Origin: CAYJLB01 sp964370845
Lineage (GTDB): Bacteria > Bacillota > Clostridia > Oscillospirales > Ruminococcaceae
Direction of reading: 5' to 3'
Assembly (NCBI GenBank): GCA_964370845.1
Contig: CAYJLB010000091.1
Coordinates: 1 to 5,275 of the forward strand
DNA: 5,275 bases
Made by a program: the position numbers and the translations under genes. Numbering within the stretch: position 1 is the stretch's first letter; each line of letters starts with the position of its first letter. The notes under the pieces were generated by a model. The model was not told where the DNA came from. It ran no database searches and saw only the letters and a program-made list of their open reading frames with translations. Of the stretch, positions 1-5,075 are shown piece after piece.

Positions 1-19
1 TTGAAAATAAAATTTTCAA
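1..19. repeat. Small inverted repeat at the left edge, upstream of dnaN
   Basis: TTGAAAAT (1-8) and ATTTTCAA (12-19) are perfect reverse complements separated by three A residues. No T-run follows on either strand, so it is not an evident terminator. It probably lies in the dnaA-dnaN spacer. I found no TTATCCACA-type DnaA box beside it, so an origin role cannot be supported from this window. In DNA this AT-rich such a dyad may arise by chance. Confidence 0.35.
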
Positions 20-44
20 ACACCGTTTTGTACTTTTCGCCAAA

Positions 45-50
45 TATAAT
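45..50 (+). promoter_or_regulatory. Possible -10 element for dnaN
   Basis: A perfect TATAAT stands about 100 bases before dnaN. No good -35 hexamer sits 16-18 bases upstream: the bases there read ACCGTT/CCGTTT, and TTGTAC at 28-33 is only 11 bases away. The call rests on the -10 alone and is weak in AT-rich DNA. If real, transcription would start near base 57 and the mRNA leader would include the dyads at 69-82 and 109-120. Confidence 0.3.
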
Positions 51-108
51 AGGCTAAACTTTTTTACAGCGAACAAGTTTGCATAAAAACTAGGTAAAAA
101 AGTCGTAT

Positions 109-120
109 GAACTTTAGTTC
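109..120. promoter_or_regulatory. LexA/SOS-box-like dyad in the dnaN leader
   Basis: GAACTTTAGTTC fits GAAC-N4-GTTC, the invariant core of LexA (DinR) operators in Bacillus and clostridia. It is also a perfect 5-bp dyad (GAACT/AGTTC) around TT. The flanking bases are T on both sides rather than the C/G of the Bacillus consensus, and the TTTA centre does not follow the RNRY preference, so the match is to the core only. It lies 33 bases before the dnaN start, so if LexA bound here it would act on a promoter upstream or overlapping. Inference only. Confidence 0.3.
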
Positions 121-153
121 TATTAAAACAATAAGAAAGGATTAATCATAATT

Positions 154-1260
154 ATGAGATTGATTTGTGAAAAAAATAGCTTCTATGAAGCATTAAATCA
201 TGTATCAAAAGCTGTTGCTACAAAATCTACAATTACATCTTTAGAAGGTGTAAAAATTAAAATAGAAAATAATACTATGGATTTAACTGGTTATGACCTT
301 GAAATAGGAATTCAAACTCAAATACCTATTACTTCTTCTGACACTGGTGAATTTATTGTAAATTCAAAATTAATTAATGACATTGTAAGAAAAATGCCTA
401 ATGACCAAATTGAAATTACAGTTTCTGATTCACTTTCTGTTACTATAAAATCAGGTTTAACTGAATATACTATCAGTGCTACTAATTCGGAAGAATATCC
501 TGATATTCCAAAAATTAGTGAAAGTGAAAGTTTTTCATTACCACAAAGCTTACTTAAATCAATGATTCAGCAAACTATTTTTGCTGTTGCTACAAATGAC
601 GCAAAACCTATTTTAACAGGTGAATTATTTGAACTTGCTGATAATAATTTAAATATAGTTGCAATTGATGGTTATAGACTTGCTATTAGAACTGAAAAAG
701 TTAATATTGATAAAGAAATGAAATTTGTTGTACCTTCAAAAGCATTAAATGAAGTTTCAAGACTTCTTTCTGATGATGATGAAAAAGAATGTACTGTAAA
801 TGTTAGTAAAAAGCATATAATTTTTGATATTTCTGGTTATTTTGTAATTTCAAGATTGTTAGAAGGTGAATTTCATAATTATAAAAACTCACTTCCTCCA
901 TCTTTTAATACAGAAGTAATTGTTGACACTAAAGAAATGATTAATTCTTTAGATAGAGCTTCACTTTTAATTAATGAAAGAATTAAATCACCAATTAAGT
1001 TAGTTTTTGAAAATAATCAAATTTTAACTTCTTGTAATACTACTTTGGGTAAAATTAGTGATGAAATTAACTGTGAGTTAATCGGAAATTCTATAGAAAT
1101 TGGTTTTAATAATAAATATTTACTTGATCCATTAAAAGCAATTGATGATGATAAAGTTAAATTTTTACTTAATGGAAGTAATTTACCTATGAAAATTGTT
1201 CCATTAACAGGTGATTTTTATACATACCTTGTGTTACCAGTGAGGTTGAAAAATGACTGA
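154..1260 (+). CDS. dnaN: DNA polymerase III subunit beta (sliding clamp)
   Basis: The product forms the ring-shaped clamp that tethers the replicative polymerase and many repair proteins to DNA. At 368 residues it has the usual length. Three clamp domains are visible: about 1-125 (including LTGYDLEIGI at 44-53), 127-245 (FAVATNDAKPILTGELFE at 143-160, then IDGYRLAIR at 171-179, part of the partner-binding pocket; FVVPSKALNE at 191-200; SRLLEGEF at 233-240) and 247-368 (FNNKYLLDPLKAID at 318-331). The C-terminus, YLVLPVRLKND, matches the family's conserved LPVR ending, so the gene is complete. The ATG is preceded by AGAAAGG at 134-140; this pairs with the 5' part of the full AGAAAGGAGGTGAT signal, which makes the 13-base gap normal. 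The last eight bases overlap yaaA, implying an operon with translational coupling. dnaA is expected just left of the window. Confidence 0.98.
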   Translation: MRLICEKNSFYEALNHVSKAVATKSTITSLEGVKIKIENNTMDLTGYDLEIGIQTQIPITSSDTGEFIVNSKLINDIVRKMPNDQIEITVSDSLSVTIKSGLTEYTISATNSEEYPDIPKISESESFSLPQSLLKSMIQQTIFAVATNDAKPILTGELFELADNNLNIVAIDGYRLAIRTEKVNIDKEMKFVVPSKALNEVSRLLSDDDEKECTVNVSKKHIIFDISGYFVISRLLEGEFHNYKNSLPPSFNTEVIVDTKEMINSLDRASLLINERIKSPIKLVFENNQILTSCNTTLGKISDEINCELIGNSIEIGFNNKYLLDPLKAIDDDKVKFLLNGSNLPMKIVPLTGDFYTYLVLPVRLKND

Positions 1261-1462
1261 GGAAATTAAAATTACTACCGAATTTATAAAACTTGACCAA
1301 CTTTTGAAATTTGCTGGCATTTTGGAAACAGGCGGAATTGCAAAAGAAGTTATTCAAAATGGTGAAGTATTTGTAAATGGTGAAATTTGCACTATGCGTG
1401 GTAAAAAAATTAGACCAGGGGATAAAATTTCTCTTGATGATATTACTTTAATAGTTACTTGA
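1253..1462 (+). CDS. yaaA: Small S4-domain RNA-binding protein, YaaA/RlbA type
   Basis: This 69-residue protein is essentially one S4 domain. The pattern is clear: FIKLDQLLKFAGILETGGIAKEVI (11-34) gives the two helices, and NGEVFVNGEICTMRGKKIRPGDKISL (36-61) gives the turn and strands typical of S4 proteins, with the hallmark G-x-V-x-V-N-G-E and R-G-K-K-I-R-P-G-D. It corresponds to Bacillus subtilis YaaA, also called RlbA and linked there to maturation of the large ribosomal subunit; E. coli YaaA is unrelated. Its position between dnaN and recF is the standard Firmicute arrangement and is the main support for the name. The ATG lies inside the end of dnaN (8-base overlap) with GAGG at 1242-1245 seven bases upstream, so ribosomes finishing dnaN can probably restart here. 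The TGA stop lies in the left arm of a hairpin. The RNA target cannot be read from the sequence. Confidence 0.92.
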   Translation: MTEEIKITTEFIKLDQLLKFAGILETGGIAKEVIQNGEVFVNGEICTMRGKKIRPGDKISLDDITLIVT

Positions 1463-1494
1463 TGTATAATTTATTATATTTATACATTAAGTAA
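1455..1494 (+). repeat. Long AT-rich hairpin across the yaaA stop codon
   Basis: The left arm TTACTTGATGTATAA (1455-1469) pairs with TTATACATTAAGTAA (1480-1494) over 15 bp, with a single G-U wobble (1461 with 1488) and a 10-base loop. The yaaA stop TGA (1460-1462) lies within the left arm. The bases after the stem are TATAAAACAA, with no U-run, so it does not look like an intrinsic terminator. It could be an mRNA processing or stabilising structure between yaaA and recF, or a protein-binding dyad. It overlaps a possible recF promoter. Confidence 0.7.
1465..1470 (+). promoter_or_regulatory. Possible -10 element for recF
   Basis: A perfect TATAAT lies in the left arm of the hairpin, 52 bases before the recF start. 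A TG dinucleotide directly precedes it, but one base too close for a proper extended -10, and the -35 region (around 1442-1448) is poor. An alternative pairing is TTGATG (1459-1464) with TATACA (1481-1486), spaced 16 bases, matching four of six positions at each hexamer. Either would give recF a secondary promoter; both are weak calls in AT-rich DNA. Confidence 0.25.
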
Positions 1495-1505
1495 TATAAA
1501 ACAAT

Positions 1506-1525
1506 AAAGGTATGATTTAAAATTG
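1506..1525 (+). promoter_or_regulatory. recF ribosome binding site and TTG start
   Basis: AAAGG (1506-1510) stands 12 bases before the TTG at 1523. The only nearby ATG (1512) reads ATG-ATT-TAA, stops at once and is in another frame, so it cannot start recF. Starting at TTG gives the family-typical N-terminus MIIKNLYADNYRNL, which settles the choice. A non-ATG start with a short SD would suit a low-abundance repair protein. Confidence 0.7.
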
Positions 1526-2647
1526 ATTATAAAAAATCTTTATGCTGATAATTATAGAAACTTAAAAGATGTAAAAATTGAATTTAATGAAAAAATTAAT
1601 ATTTTTTGTGGGGAAAATGCCCAGGGAAAAACTAATTTAATTGAAACAATTTGGCTTTCTTCCGGAGTGAAAAATTTTAGAGGCTCTAAGGAAAAAGATT
1701 TAATCAATTTTAATAAAGAAAAAAGTTCTCTTTATTTGGAATTTAAAGATTTACAAAGAAAACAAAAAATTGAAATTGAATTAAATAAAAATATAAAAAA
1801 TAAAACTGTCCATTTGAATGGAGTTCCTCTTAAAAGTTTATATTCTTTGTTTGGAAATTTGAAATGTGTGGTTTTCACTCCTTTAGATTTGGAGTTGTCA
1901 AAAGGTTCGCCTGAAAATCGCCGAAGTTTTTTAGATTTATCAATTTCTCAAATTAAACCGTCTTATAAAGACATTGTAACTAAATATGAAAATTTGTTAA
2001 TTCAACGAAATGCAGTCCTTAAAAATATTGGATTTAATAAAGCTTCGGTTGAGGATTTGGAAATTTGGGATTTACAACTTTCCAAAATCGGAGCTTATAT
2101 TTCTTTGATTAGATATAATTTTTCAAAAAAATTAAATATTTTCACTTCAAAATTGTATCAAGATATGTGTGAAAATAAAGAAAAATTTACTCTTAGTTAT
2201 TTTTCTTCGATTTATGACAATTTAGAGGGCAAAAATGATTATAAAGGTGAGCTTGAAGATATTTATTATGATAAATTAAAAAGTAATATTTCTTTTGATA
2301 TTAAGAGTGGATTTACTCAAGTCGGAATTCATCGAGATGATATTATTTTAAAAATTAATAATCTTTCAGTAAAAGATTTTTGCTCACAAGGGCAGCAACG
2401 TTCAGTTGCTTTAACTTTAAAACTTGCAAACGCATATATTTTATACGAAGAAACGGGTGACCCTCCTGTTTTACTTTTAGATGATGTTTTAAGTGAACTT
2501 GATAAAAAGAGGCATAAATTTATTTTGTCCTCAATAAAAGATATGCAAGTTTTTATTACTTGCTGTAATTCAAGTTTATTAAATATAAAAAATGGAAAAA
2601 TTTTTATTATAGAAAATGGTAAAGTAATCAAAGAAAAAGAAAAATAG
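1523..2647 (+). CDS. recF: DNA replication and repair protein RecF
   Basis: RecF is a cytoplasmic SMC-like ATPase that binds gapped DNA and, with RecO and RecR, helps load RecA. The 374 residues match the family's usual length (about 360-375). Visible elements in order: N-terminal strand MIIKNLYADNYRNLKD; Walker A GENAQGKT (30-37); the conserved SPENRRSFLD (129-138); a helical arm from about 145 to 255; GIHRDD (268-273); ABC signature SQGQQRS (288-294); Walker B VLLLDDVLSELD (316-327) with D-loop SELD. All catalytic motifs are intact. The segment FITCCNSS (344-351) replaces the more usual F(I/V)TTT, a minor change of unknown effect. The region around 83-98 is rich in Lys and Asn, reflecting AT-rich codon bias. 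It begins with TTG (see the binding-site entry). remB follows after 33 bases, so it is probably co-transcribed. Confidence 0.97.
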   Translation: MIIKNLYADNYRNLKDVKIEFNEKINIFCGENAQGKTNLIETIWLSSGVKNFRGSKEKDLINFNKEKSSLYLEFKDLQRKQKIEIELNKNIKNKTVHLNGVPLKSLYSLFGNLKCVVFTPLDLELSKGSPENRRSFLDLSISQIKPSYKDIVTKYENLLIQRNAVLKNIGFNKASVEDLEIWDLQLSKIGAYISLIRYNFSKKLNIFTSKLYQDMCENKEKFTLSYFSSIYDNLEGKNDYKGELEDIYYDKLKSNISFDIKSGFTQVGIHRDDIILKINNLSVKDFCSQGQQRSVALTLKLANAYILYEETGDPPVLLLDDVLSELDKKRHKFILSSIKDMQVFITCCNSSLLNIKNGKIFIIENGKVIKEKEK

Positions 2648-2665
2648 TTTTTACTAATTATTCTT
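2637..2665 (+). repeat. Weak imperfect hairpin at the recF stop codon
   Basis: AAGAAAAATAG (2637-2647) can pair with CTAATTATTCTT (2654-2665), giving ten pairs interrupted by one bulged A and one A-A mismatch, with loop TTTTTA. The recF stop TAG closes the inner end of the left arm. It is much weaker than the dyads after yaaA, remB and gyrB, and has no U-run after it, so read-through into remB is expected. Confidence 0.25.
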
Positions 2666-2680
2666 AGAAAGTGGGTTTTT

Positions 2681-2920
2681 ATGTATCTTCATATTGGAAA
2701 TAATTATTCTTTATATAGCAAAGATATTATTGGAATTTTTGATATTGAAAATACTTCAACGTCACAAATTACAAAGAATTTTCTAAATAAAAATAGCAAT
2801 AAAATGGAAGAAATAAGTTACGATTTACCGAAGTCATTTATTCTTTGTGAAGATAAGATTTTTGTATCTCCTATTTCTGTTCAGACTATGAAAAAGCGAT
2901 TTATTAATAAAAAATTGTAA
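2681..2920 (+). CDS. remB: RemB-like regulator (RemA/DUF370 family, YaaB)
   Basis: The 79-residue protein matches the small family containing B. subtilis RemB (YaaB, about 81 residues): MYLHIGNNYSLYSKDIIGIFDIEN at the start, the DI(V/I)GIFD motif at 15-21, a variable middle (26-45), then PKSFILCEDKIFVSPISVQTMKKRF with the family's S-x-x-T-x-K-K-R ending. RemA and RemB control extracellular-matrix genes in B. subtilis, and RemA is a DNA-binding protein; that this protein binds DNA is inferred from the family. It has no signal peptide or membrane segment. Its place between recF and gyrB is the expected one and supports the assignment over the RemA paralogue, which usually lies elsewhere. The ATG has a purine-rich site AGAAAGTGGG (2666-2675) five bases upstream. 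The TAA stop lies inside the left arm of a perfect 12-bp dyad. Confidence 0.9.
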   Translation: MYLHIGNNYSLYSKDIIGIFDIENTSTSQITKNFLNKNSNKMEEISYDLPKSFILCEDKIFVSPISVQTMKKRFINKKL

Positions 2921-2943
2921 TATTTCATATTAATATTACAATT
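2913..2943. repeat. Perfect 12-bp dyad across the remB stop codon
   Basis: AATTGTAATATT (2913-2924) and AATATTACAATT (2932-2943) are exact reverse complements around a 7-base centre, TCATATT. The remB stop TAA (2918-2920) is in the left arm. No U-run follows, so it is not a standard terminator. Its core GTAATATT-N7-AATATTAC recurs after gyrB at 4947-4969 with the same spacing. It also overlaps a possible gyrB promoter, so it could be an operator as well as an RNA hairpin. Confidence 0.75.
2915..2942 (+). promoter_or_regulatory. Possible gyrB promoter
   Basis: TTGTAA (2915-2920, four of six to the -35 consensus) and TACAAT (2937-2942, five of six to the -10) are spaced 16 bases. This would start the mRNA near 2949 and leave a leader of about 40 bases ending in the strong gyrB ribosome binding site. 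The hexamers are the two outer parts of the 12-bp dyad, so part of the match follows from the symmetry. gyrB probably also receives read-through from the upstream genes. Confidence 0.35.
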
Positions 2944-2957
2944 AGTATTGAATATTA
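2931..2957 (+). repeat. Alternative hairpin upstream of gyrB
   Basis: TAATATT-A-CAAT (2931-2942) can pair with ATTGAATATTA (2947-2957) as an 11-bp stem with one bulged A (2938) and a 4-base loop, TAGT. It uses the same bases as the right arm of the 2913-2943 dyad, so the two RNA hairpins exclude each other. Neither covers the gyrB ribosome binding site at 2975-2982. Confidence 0.45.
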
Positions 2958-2974
2958 TCAAATAAAATCTTTTT

Positions 2975-2991
2975 AAAGGAGGATTATTTTG
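2975..2991 (+). promoter_or_regulatory. Strong gyrB ribosome binding site with TTG start
   Basis: AAAGGAGG (2975-2982) is a near-full Shine-Dalgarno, six bases before the TTG at 2989. It is the strongest site in the window and fixes the TTG as the start although no ATG is nearby. The pairing of a perfect site with a weak start codon suggests a tuned expression level. Confidence 0.85.
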
Positions 2992-4947
2992 GATAACATA
3001 AATGTAAATGACACTATAGTAGGCGAGGGTAATGAATATGGTGCCGACCAAATTCAGGTTCTTGAGGGACTTGAAGCGGTAAAAAAACGTCCGGGAATGT
3101 ATATTGGTTCAACTGGTCCAAACGGTCTACATCACCTTGTTTATGAAATTGTAGATAACGGTATAGATGAAGCTTTAGCTGGATATTGTACCGAAATTAG
3201 AGTTGAAATTAAGAAAGATAATATTATACAAGTAGTAGATAATGGGCGTGGTATTCCAACAGGTATACATCCTAAAGAAGGAATTTCTGCTGCAACTGTT
3301 GTATATACTGTACTTCACGCTGGTGGTAAATTCGGCGGTGGAGGTTATAAAGTTTCGGGAGGGTTACATGGTGTAGGTGCTTCTGTTGTAAATGCACTTT
3401 CTTCTTGGCTTGAAATTAGAATTTTTGATGGTGAAAATGTTCACTTCCAACATTTTGATGAGGGTAATTATAAAGAAGAAATTAAAGTAATTGATAAAAC
3501 TGAAAAAACTGGTACTGAAGTTACATTTAAAGCAAATTCTGAAATATTTGAAACTGTAGAATATGATAGAGAGGTTTTATTAAAAAGACTTCGTGAACAA
3601 GCTTTTTTAAACGCTGGAATAAAAATCATTTTCTCAGATACTCGCGATGATAATGATATTTTTGTAGAAGAATTATATTATGAGGGCGGAATTAGAAGTT
3701 TCGTTGAGCATATTAATCATACTCGCGGATTTGAAGGTCTTCACCAAGATGTAATTTATATTCAAGGTAAAATAGGTGATTCCTCTGCGGAAATTGCTTT
3801 CCAATACAATGATAGTTATAATGAAATTATTCTTTCATTTGCAAATAATATTCATACTGTTGATGGTGGAACACATGAAACTGCCTTTAAAAATTCACTT
3901 ACTAAAGTAATGACTGAATATGGTAAAAAATTCAATCTTATTAAAGAGGGCGAAAAAGGACCTATCGGTGAGGACGTTCGTGAGGGAATTGCAGCTGTTG
4001 TAAGTGTAAAATTATTAAACTGTGAATTTGAAGGACAAACTAAAGGAAAACTTGGAAACCCTGAAGTTAAACCATTAGTAGAAAATATTGTAACAGAAAA
4101 ATTAATGGACTTTTTTGAAGAAAATCCAGCTGTTGCAAGAACTATTTTTGATAAAGCTGTAAATGCACAAAAGGCTAGAGAAGCTGCAAAAAGAGCGAGG
4201 GAATTAACTCGTAGAAAATCAGCGTTAGAAAGTGCATCACTACCAGGGAAATTGGCTGACTGTTCGGAAAGAGATACGCAGTTTACTGAAATTTATATCG
4301 TCGAAGGGGACTCAGCAGGCGGTTCTGCAAAAGGTGGTAGAGATAGACGTTATCAAGCGATTTTACCTCTTTGGGGAAAAATGCTTAACGTTGAAAAAGC
4401 TAGAATTGATAAAGTTTATGGGAATGAAAAATTAACTCCAGTTGTTACCGCTTTAGGGACAAGTATTGGTGAAGATTTTGACATAGAAAAATTACGTTAT
4501 GGTAAAGTTATAATTATGGCCGATGCTGACGTTGACGGATCTCATATTAGAACTTTGATTTTAACATTTTTCTTTAGATTTATGCGTCCATTAATTTCTC
4601 ACGGACATGTTTACATTGCACAACCTCCTCTATTTAAAATTTCAAGAGGAAAAAAAGCAAGATATGCCTTTTCTGATAGAGAAAGAGATATGTATATTGA
4701 GGAATTAACTGGTGACAATGAAAAAGCGAAAATTGATGTTCAACGTTACAAAGGTCTTGGTGAAATGGATCCTGAACAACTTTGGGAAACAACAATGAAC
4801 CCTGAAACTCGTACAATTGTAAAAGTTGAAATGGAAGATGCTTTGAAGGCAGATGAAATTTTTACAATTTTAATGGGTGATAAAGTTGCACCTAGACGTG
4901 AATTTATCGAAAAACACGCTAAATCAGTTAAAAATTTAGACATATAG
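2989..4947 (+). CDS. gyrB: DNA gyrase subunit B (type IIA topoisomerase ATPase subunit)
   Basis: With GyrA it forms the A2B2 enzyme that introduces negative supercoils using ATP. The 652 residues match the short Firmicute form, without the insertion seen in E. coli. Visible domains: GHKL ATPase (about 20-235) with catalytic-site Asn57 in EIVDNGIDEALAG, Asp84 in VVDNGRGIP and the ATP lid GGLHGVG (124-130); transducer (about 236-410) with QTKGKLGNPEV (350-360), whose Lys contacts ATP in the family; TOPRIM (about 430-550) with Glu439 in VEGDSAGG and metal-binding Asp512/Asp514 in ADADVDGSHIRT; C-terminal QRYKGLGEMDPEQLWETTMNPETR (585-608). It is gyrase rather than ParE on context (recF-remB-gyrB) and on the QRYKGLGEM motif region, though the paralogues are close. 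Trp462 occupies the site of the E. coli quinolone-resistance residue Lys447. gyrA, often next, does not follow directly. Confidence 0.97.
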   Translation: MDNINVNDTIVGEGNEYGADQIQVLEGLEAVKKRPGMYIGSTGPNGLHHLVYEIVDNGIDEALAGYCTEIRVEIKKDNIIQVVDNGRGIPTGIHPKEGISAATVVYTVLHAGGKFGGGGYKVSGGLHGVGASVVNALSSWLEIRIFDGENVHFQHFDEGNYKEEIKVIDKTEKTGTEVTFKANSEIFETVEYDREVLLKRLREQAFLNAGIKIIFSDTRDDNDIFVEELYYEGGIRSFVEHINHTRGFEGLHQDVIYIQGKIGDSSAEIAFQYNDSYNEIILSFANNIHTVDGGTHETAFKNSLTKVMTEYGKKFNLIKEGEKGPIGEDVREGIAAVVSVKLLNCEFEGQTKGKLGNPEVKPLVENIVTEKLMDFFEENPAVARTIFDKAVNAQKAREAAKRARELTRRKSALESASLPGKLADCSERDTQFTEIYIVEGDSAGGSAKGGRDRRYQAILPLWGKMLNVEKARIDKVYGNEKLTPVVTALGTSIGEDFDIEKLRYGKVIIMADADVDGSHIRTLILTFFFRFMRPLISHGHVYIAQPPLFKISRGKKARYAFSDRERDMYIEELTGDNEKAKIDVQRYKGLGEMDPEQLWETTMNPETRTIVKVEMEDALKADEIFTILMGDKVAPRREFIEKHAKSVKNLDI

Positions 4948-4964
4948 TAATATTAAAATATAAT
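4937..4964 (+). promoter_or_regulatory. Candidate promoter for the gene after gyrB
   Basis: TAGACA (4937-4942, five of six to TTGACA) and a perfect TATAAT (4959-4964) are spaced 16 bases. This is the best promoter match in the window, overlapping the end of gyrB and the dyad at 4947-4969. Transcription would begin near 4971, at the first base of the tandem repeats, leaving a leader of about 140 bases before the truncated gene. Confidence 0.5.
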
Positions 4965-4969
4965 ATTAC
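4947..4969. repeat. Dyad directly after the gyrB stop, same arms as the remB dyad
   Basis: GTAATATTA (4947-4955) and TAATATTAC (4961-4969) are exact reverse complements with a 5-base centre. The last base of the gyrB stop TAG is the first base of the left arm. The arms GTAATATT and AATATTAC and their 7-base separation are the same as at 2917-2939. It overlaps the -10 of the candidate promoter and has no U-run after it. Confidence 0.7.
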
Positions 4970-4970
4970 A

Positions 4971-5007
4971 AAATTGTAACAATTAAAATTGTAACAATTA
5001 AAATTGT
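4971..5007. repeat. 15-bp tandem repeat, about 2.5 copies, each with an inner palindrome
   Basis: The unit AAATTGTAACAATTA occurs exactly at 4971-4985 and 4986-5000, and the first seven bases recur at 5001-5007. Each full unit contains AATTGT-A-ACAATT, a 13-base palindrome around a central A. The repeats begin at the predicted transcription start of the next gene, so they could be phased binding sites for a regulator or a small RNA stem. No known operator was recognised. Confidence 0.75.
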
Positions 5008-5018
5008 TTGGAGTTATT

Positions 5019-5036
5019 GTGCTTTTCGTCCCTTAA
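5019..5036 (+). CDS. Possible five-codon leader peptide (very tentative)
   Basis: GTG-CTT-TTC-GTC-CCT-TAA would encode Met-Leu-Phe-Val-Pro. It is preceded by GGAG (5010-5013) at a good 5-base spacing. Its coding part covers the left arm of the 5024-5044 hairpin, so a ribosome here would prevent that hairpin from forming, as in attenuation. So short a reading frame is easily produced by chance; there is no run of one amino acid codon to suggest what it would sense. Confidence 0.15.
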   Translation: MLFVP

Positions 5037-5051
5037 GAACGAAACTTTTTT
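5024..5051 (+). terminator. Weak intrinsic-terminator-like hairpin with T-run
   Basis: TTTCGT (5024-5029) pairs with ACGAAA (5039-5044) around a 9-base loop, and C plus six T follow at 5045-5051. The stem is only 6 bp with two GC pairs, so termination would be inefficient. It is the only hairpin in the window directly followed by a T-run, so it may end gyrB transcripts or attenuate transcription into the next gene. Confidence 0.4.
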
Positions 5052-5075
5052 CCTAAAAAAATTAGATGAAAAAAG
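5045..5075 (+). promoter_or_regulatory. Downstream hairpin that can sequester the T-run (antiterminator-like)
   Basis: CTTTTTTC (5045-5052) pairs with GAAAAAAG (5068-5075), and the stem continues inside as CTAA (5053-5056) with TTAG (5062-5065) around five A, leaving a 2-base AT bulge: 12 pairs in all. The left arm includes the T-run of the preceding terminator-like hairpin. In RNA it would form after that run has been made, so it could also simply be an mRNA fold of the leader. Confidence 0.4.

Noticed and set aside
134..153. Seemingly long gaps (12-13 bases) between AGAAAGG/AAAGG and the starts of dnaN, recF and the last gene
   Set aside because: These sites match the 5' part of the full AGAAAGGAGGTGAT signal; aligned on that, the remaining distance is normal, so there is no anomaly and no need to move the starts.
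1..153. Replication origin elements next to dnaN
   Set aside because: I found no TTATCCACA-like DnaA box on either strand. The origin may lie left of the window, but nothing here supports calling it.
1512..1520. ATG-ATT-TAA two-codon frame just before recF as a regulatory start-stop element
   Set aside because: The SD-like AAAGG is only one base from this ATG, too close for use, and such a frame is readily produced by chance in AT-rich DNA.
2329..2631. 100-codon open frame on the minus strand inside recF
   Set aside because: It lies wholly opposite the conserved C-terminal half of RecF (signature and Walker B motifs), has no recognisable product and no context; a shadow of the real gene.
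2640..2652. AAAAA-TAG-TTTTT at the recF stop as a terminator
   Set aside because: An A-run next to a T-run with a 3-base loop and no GC pairs would not terminate, and remB starts only 33 bases after recF.
4232..4943. Open frames of 60-67 codons inside gyrB, one on + and two on minus
   Set aside because: All overlap the conserved TOPRIM and C-terminal parts of GyrB in other frames, and their translations resemble no family I know.
4966..4979. TTACAA-AA-TTGTAA as a CopY/BlaI-type or Rex operator
   Set aside because: The centre spacing does not fit the TACA-N2-TGTA or the TTGTTAA-N4-TTAACAA forms, and the downstream gene gives no functional hint; it partly results from the adjoining repeats.
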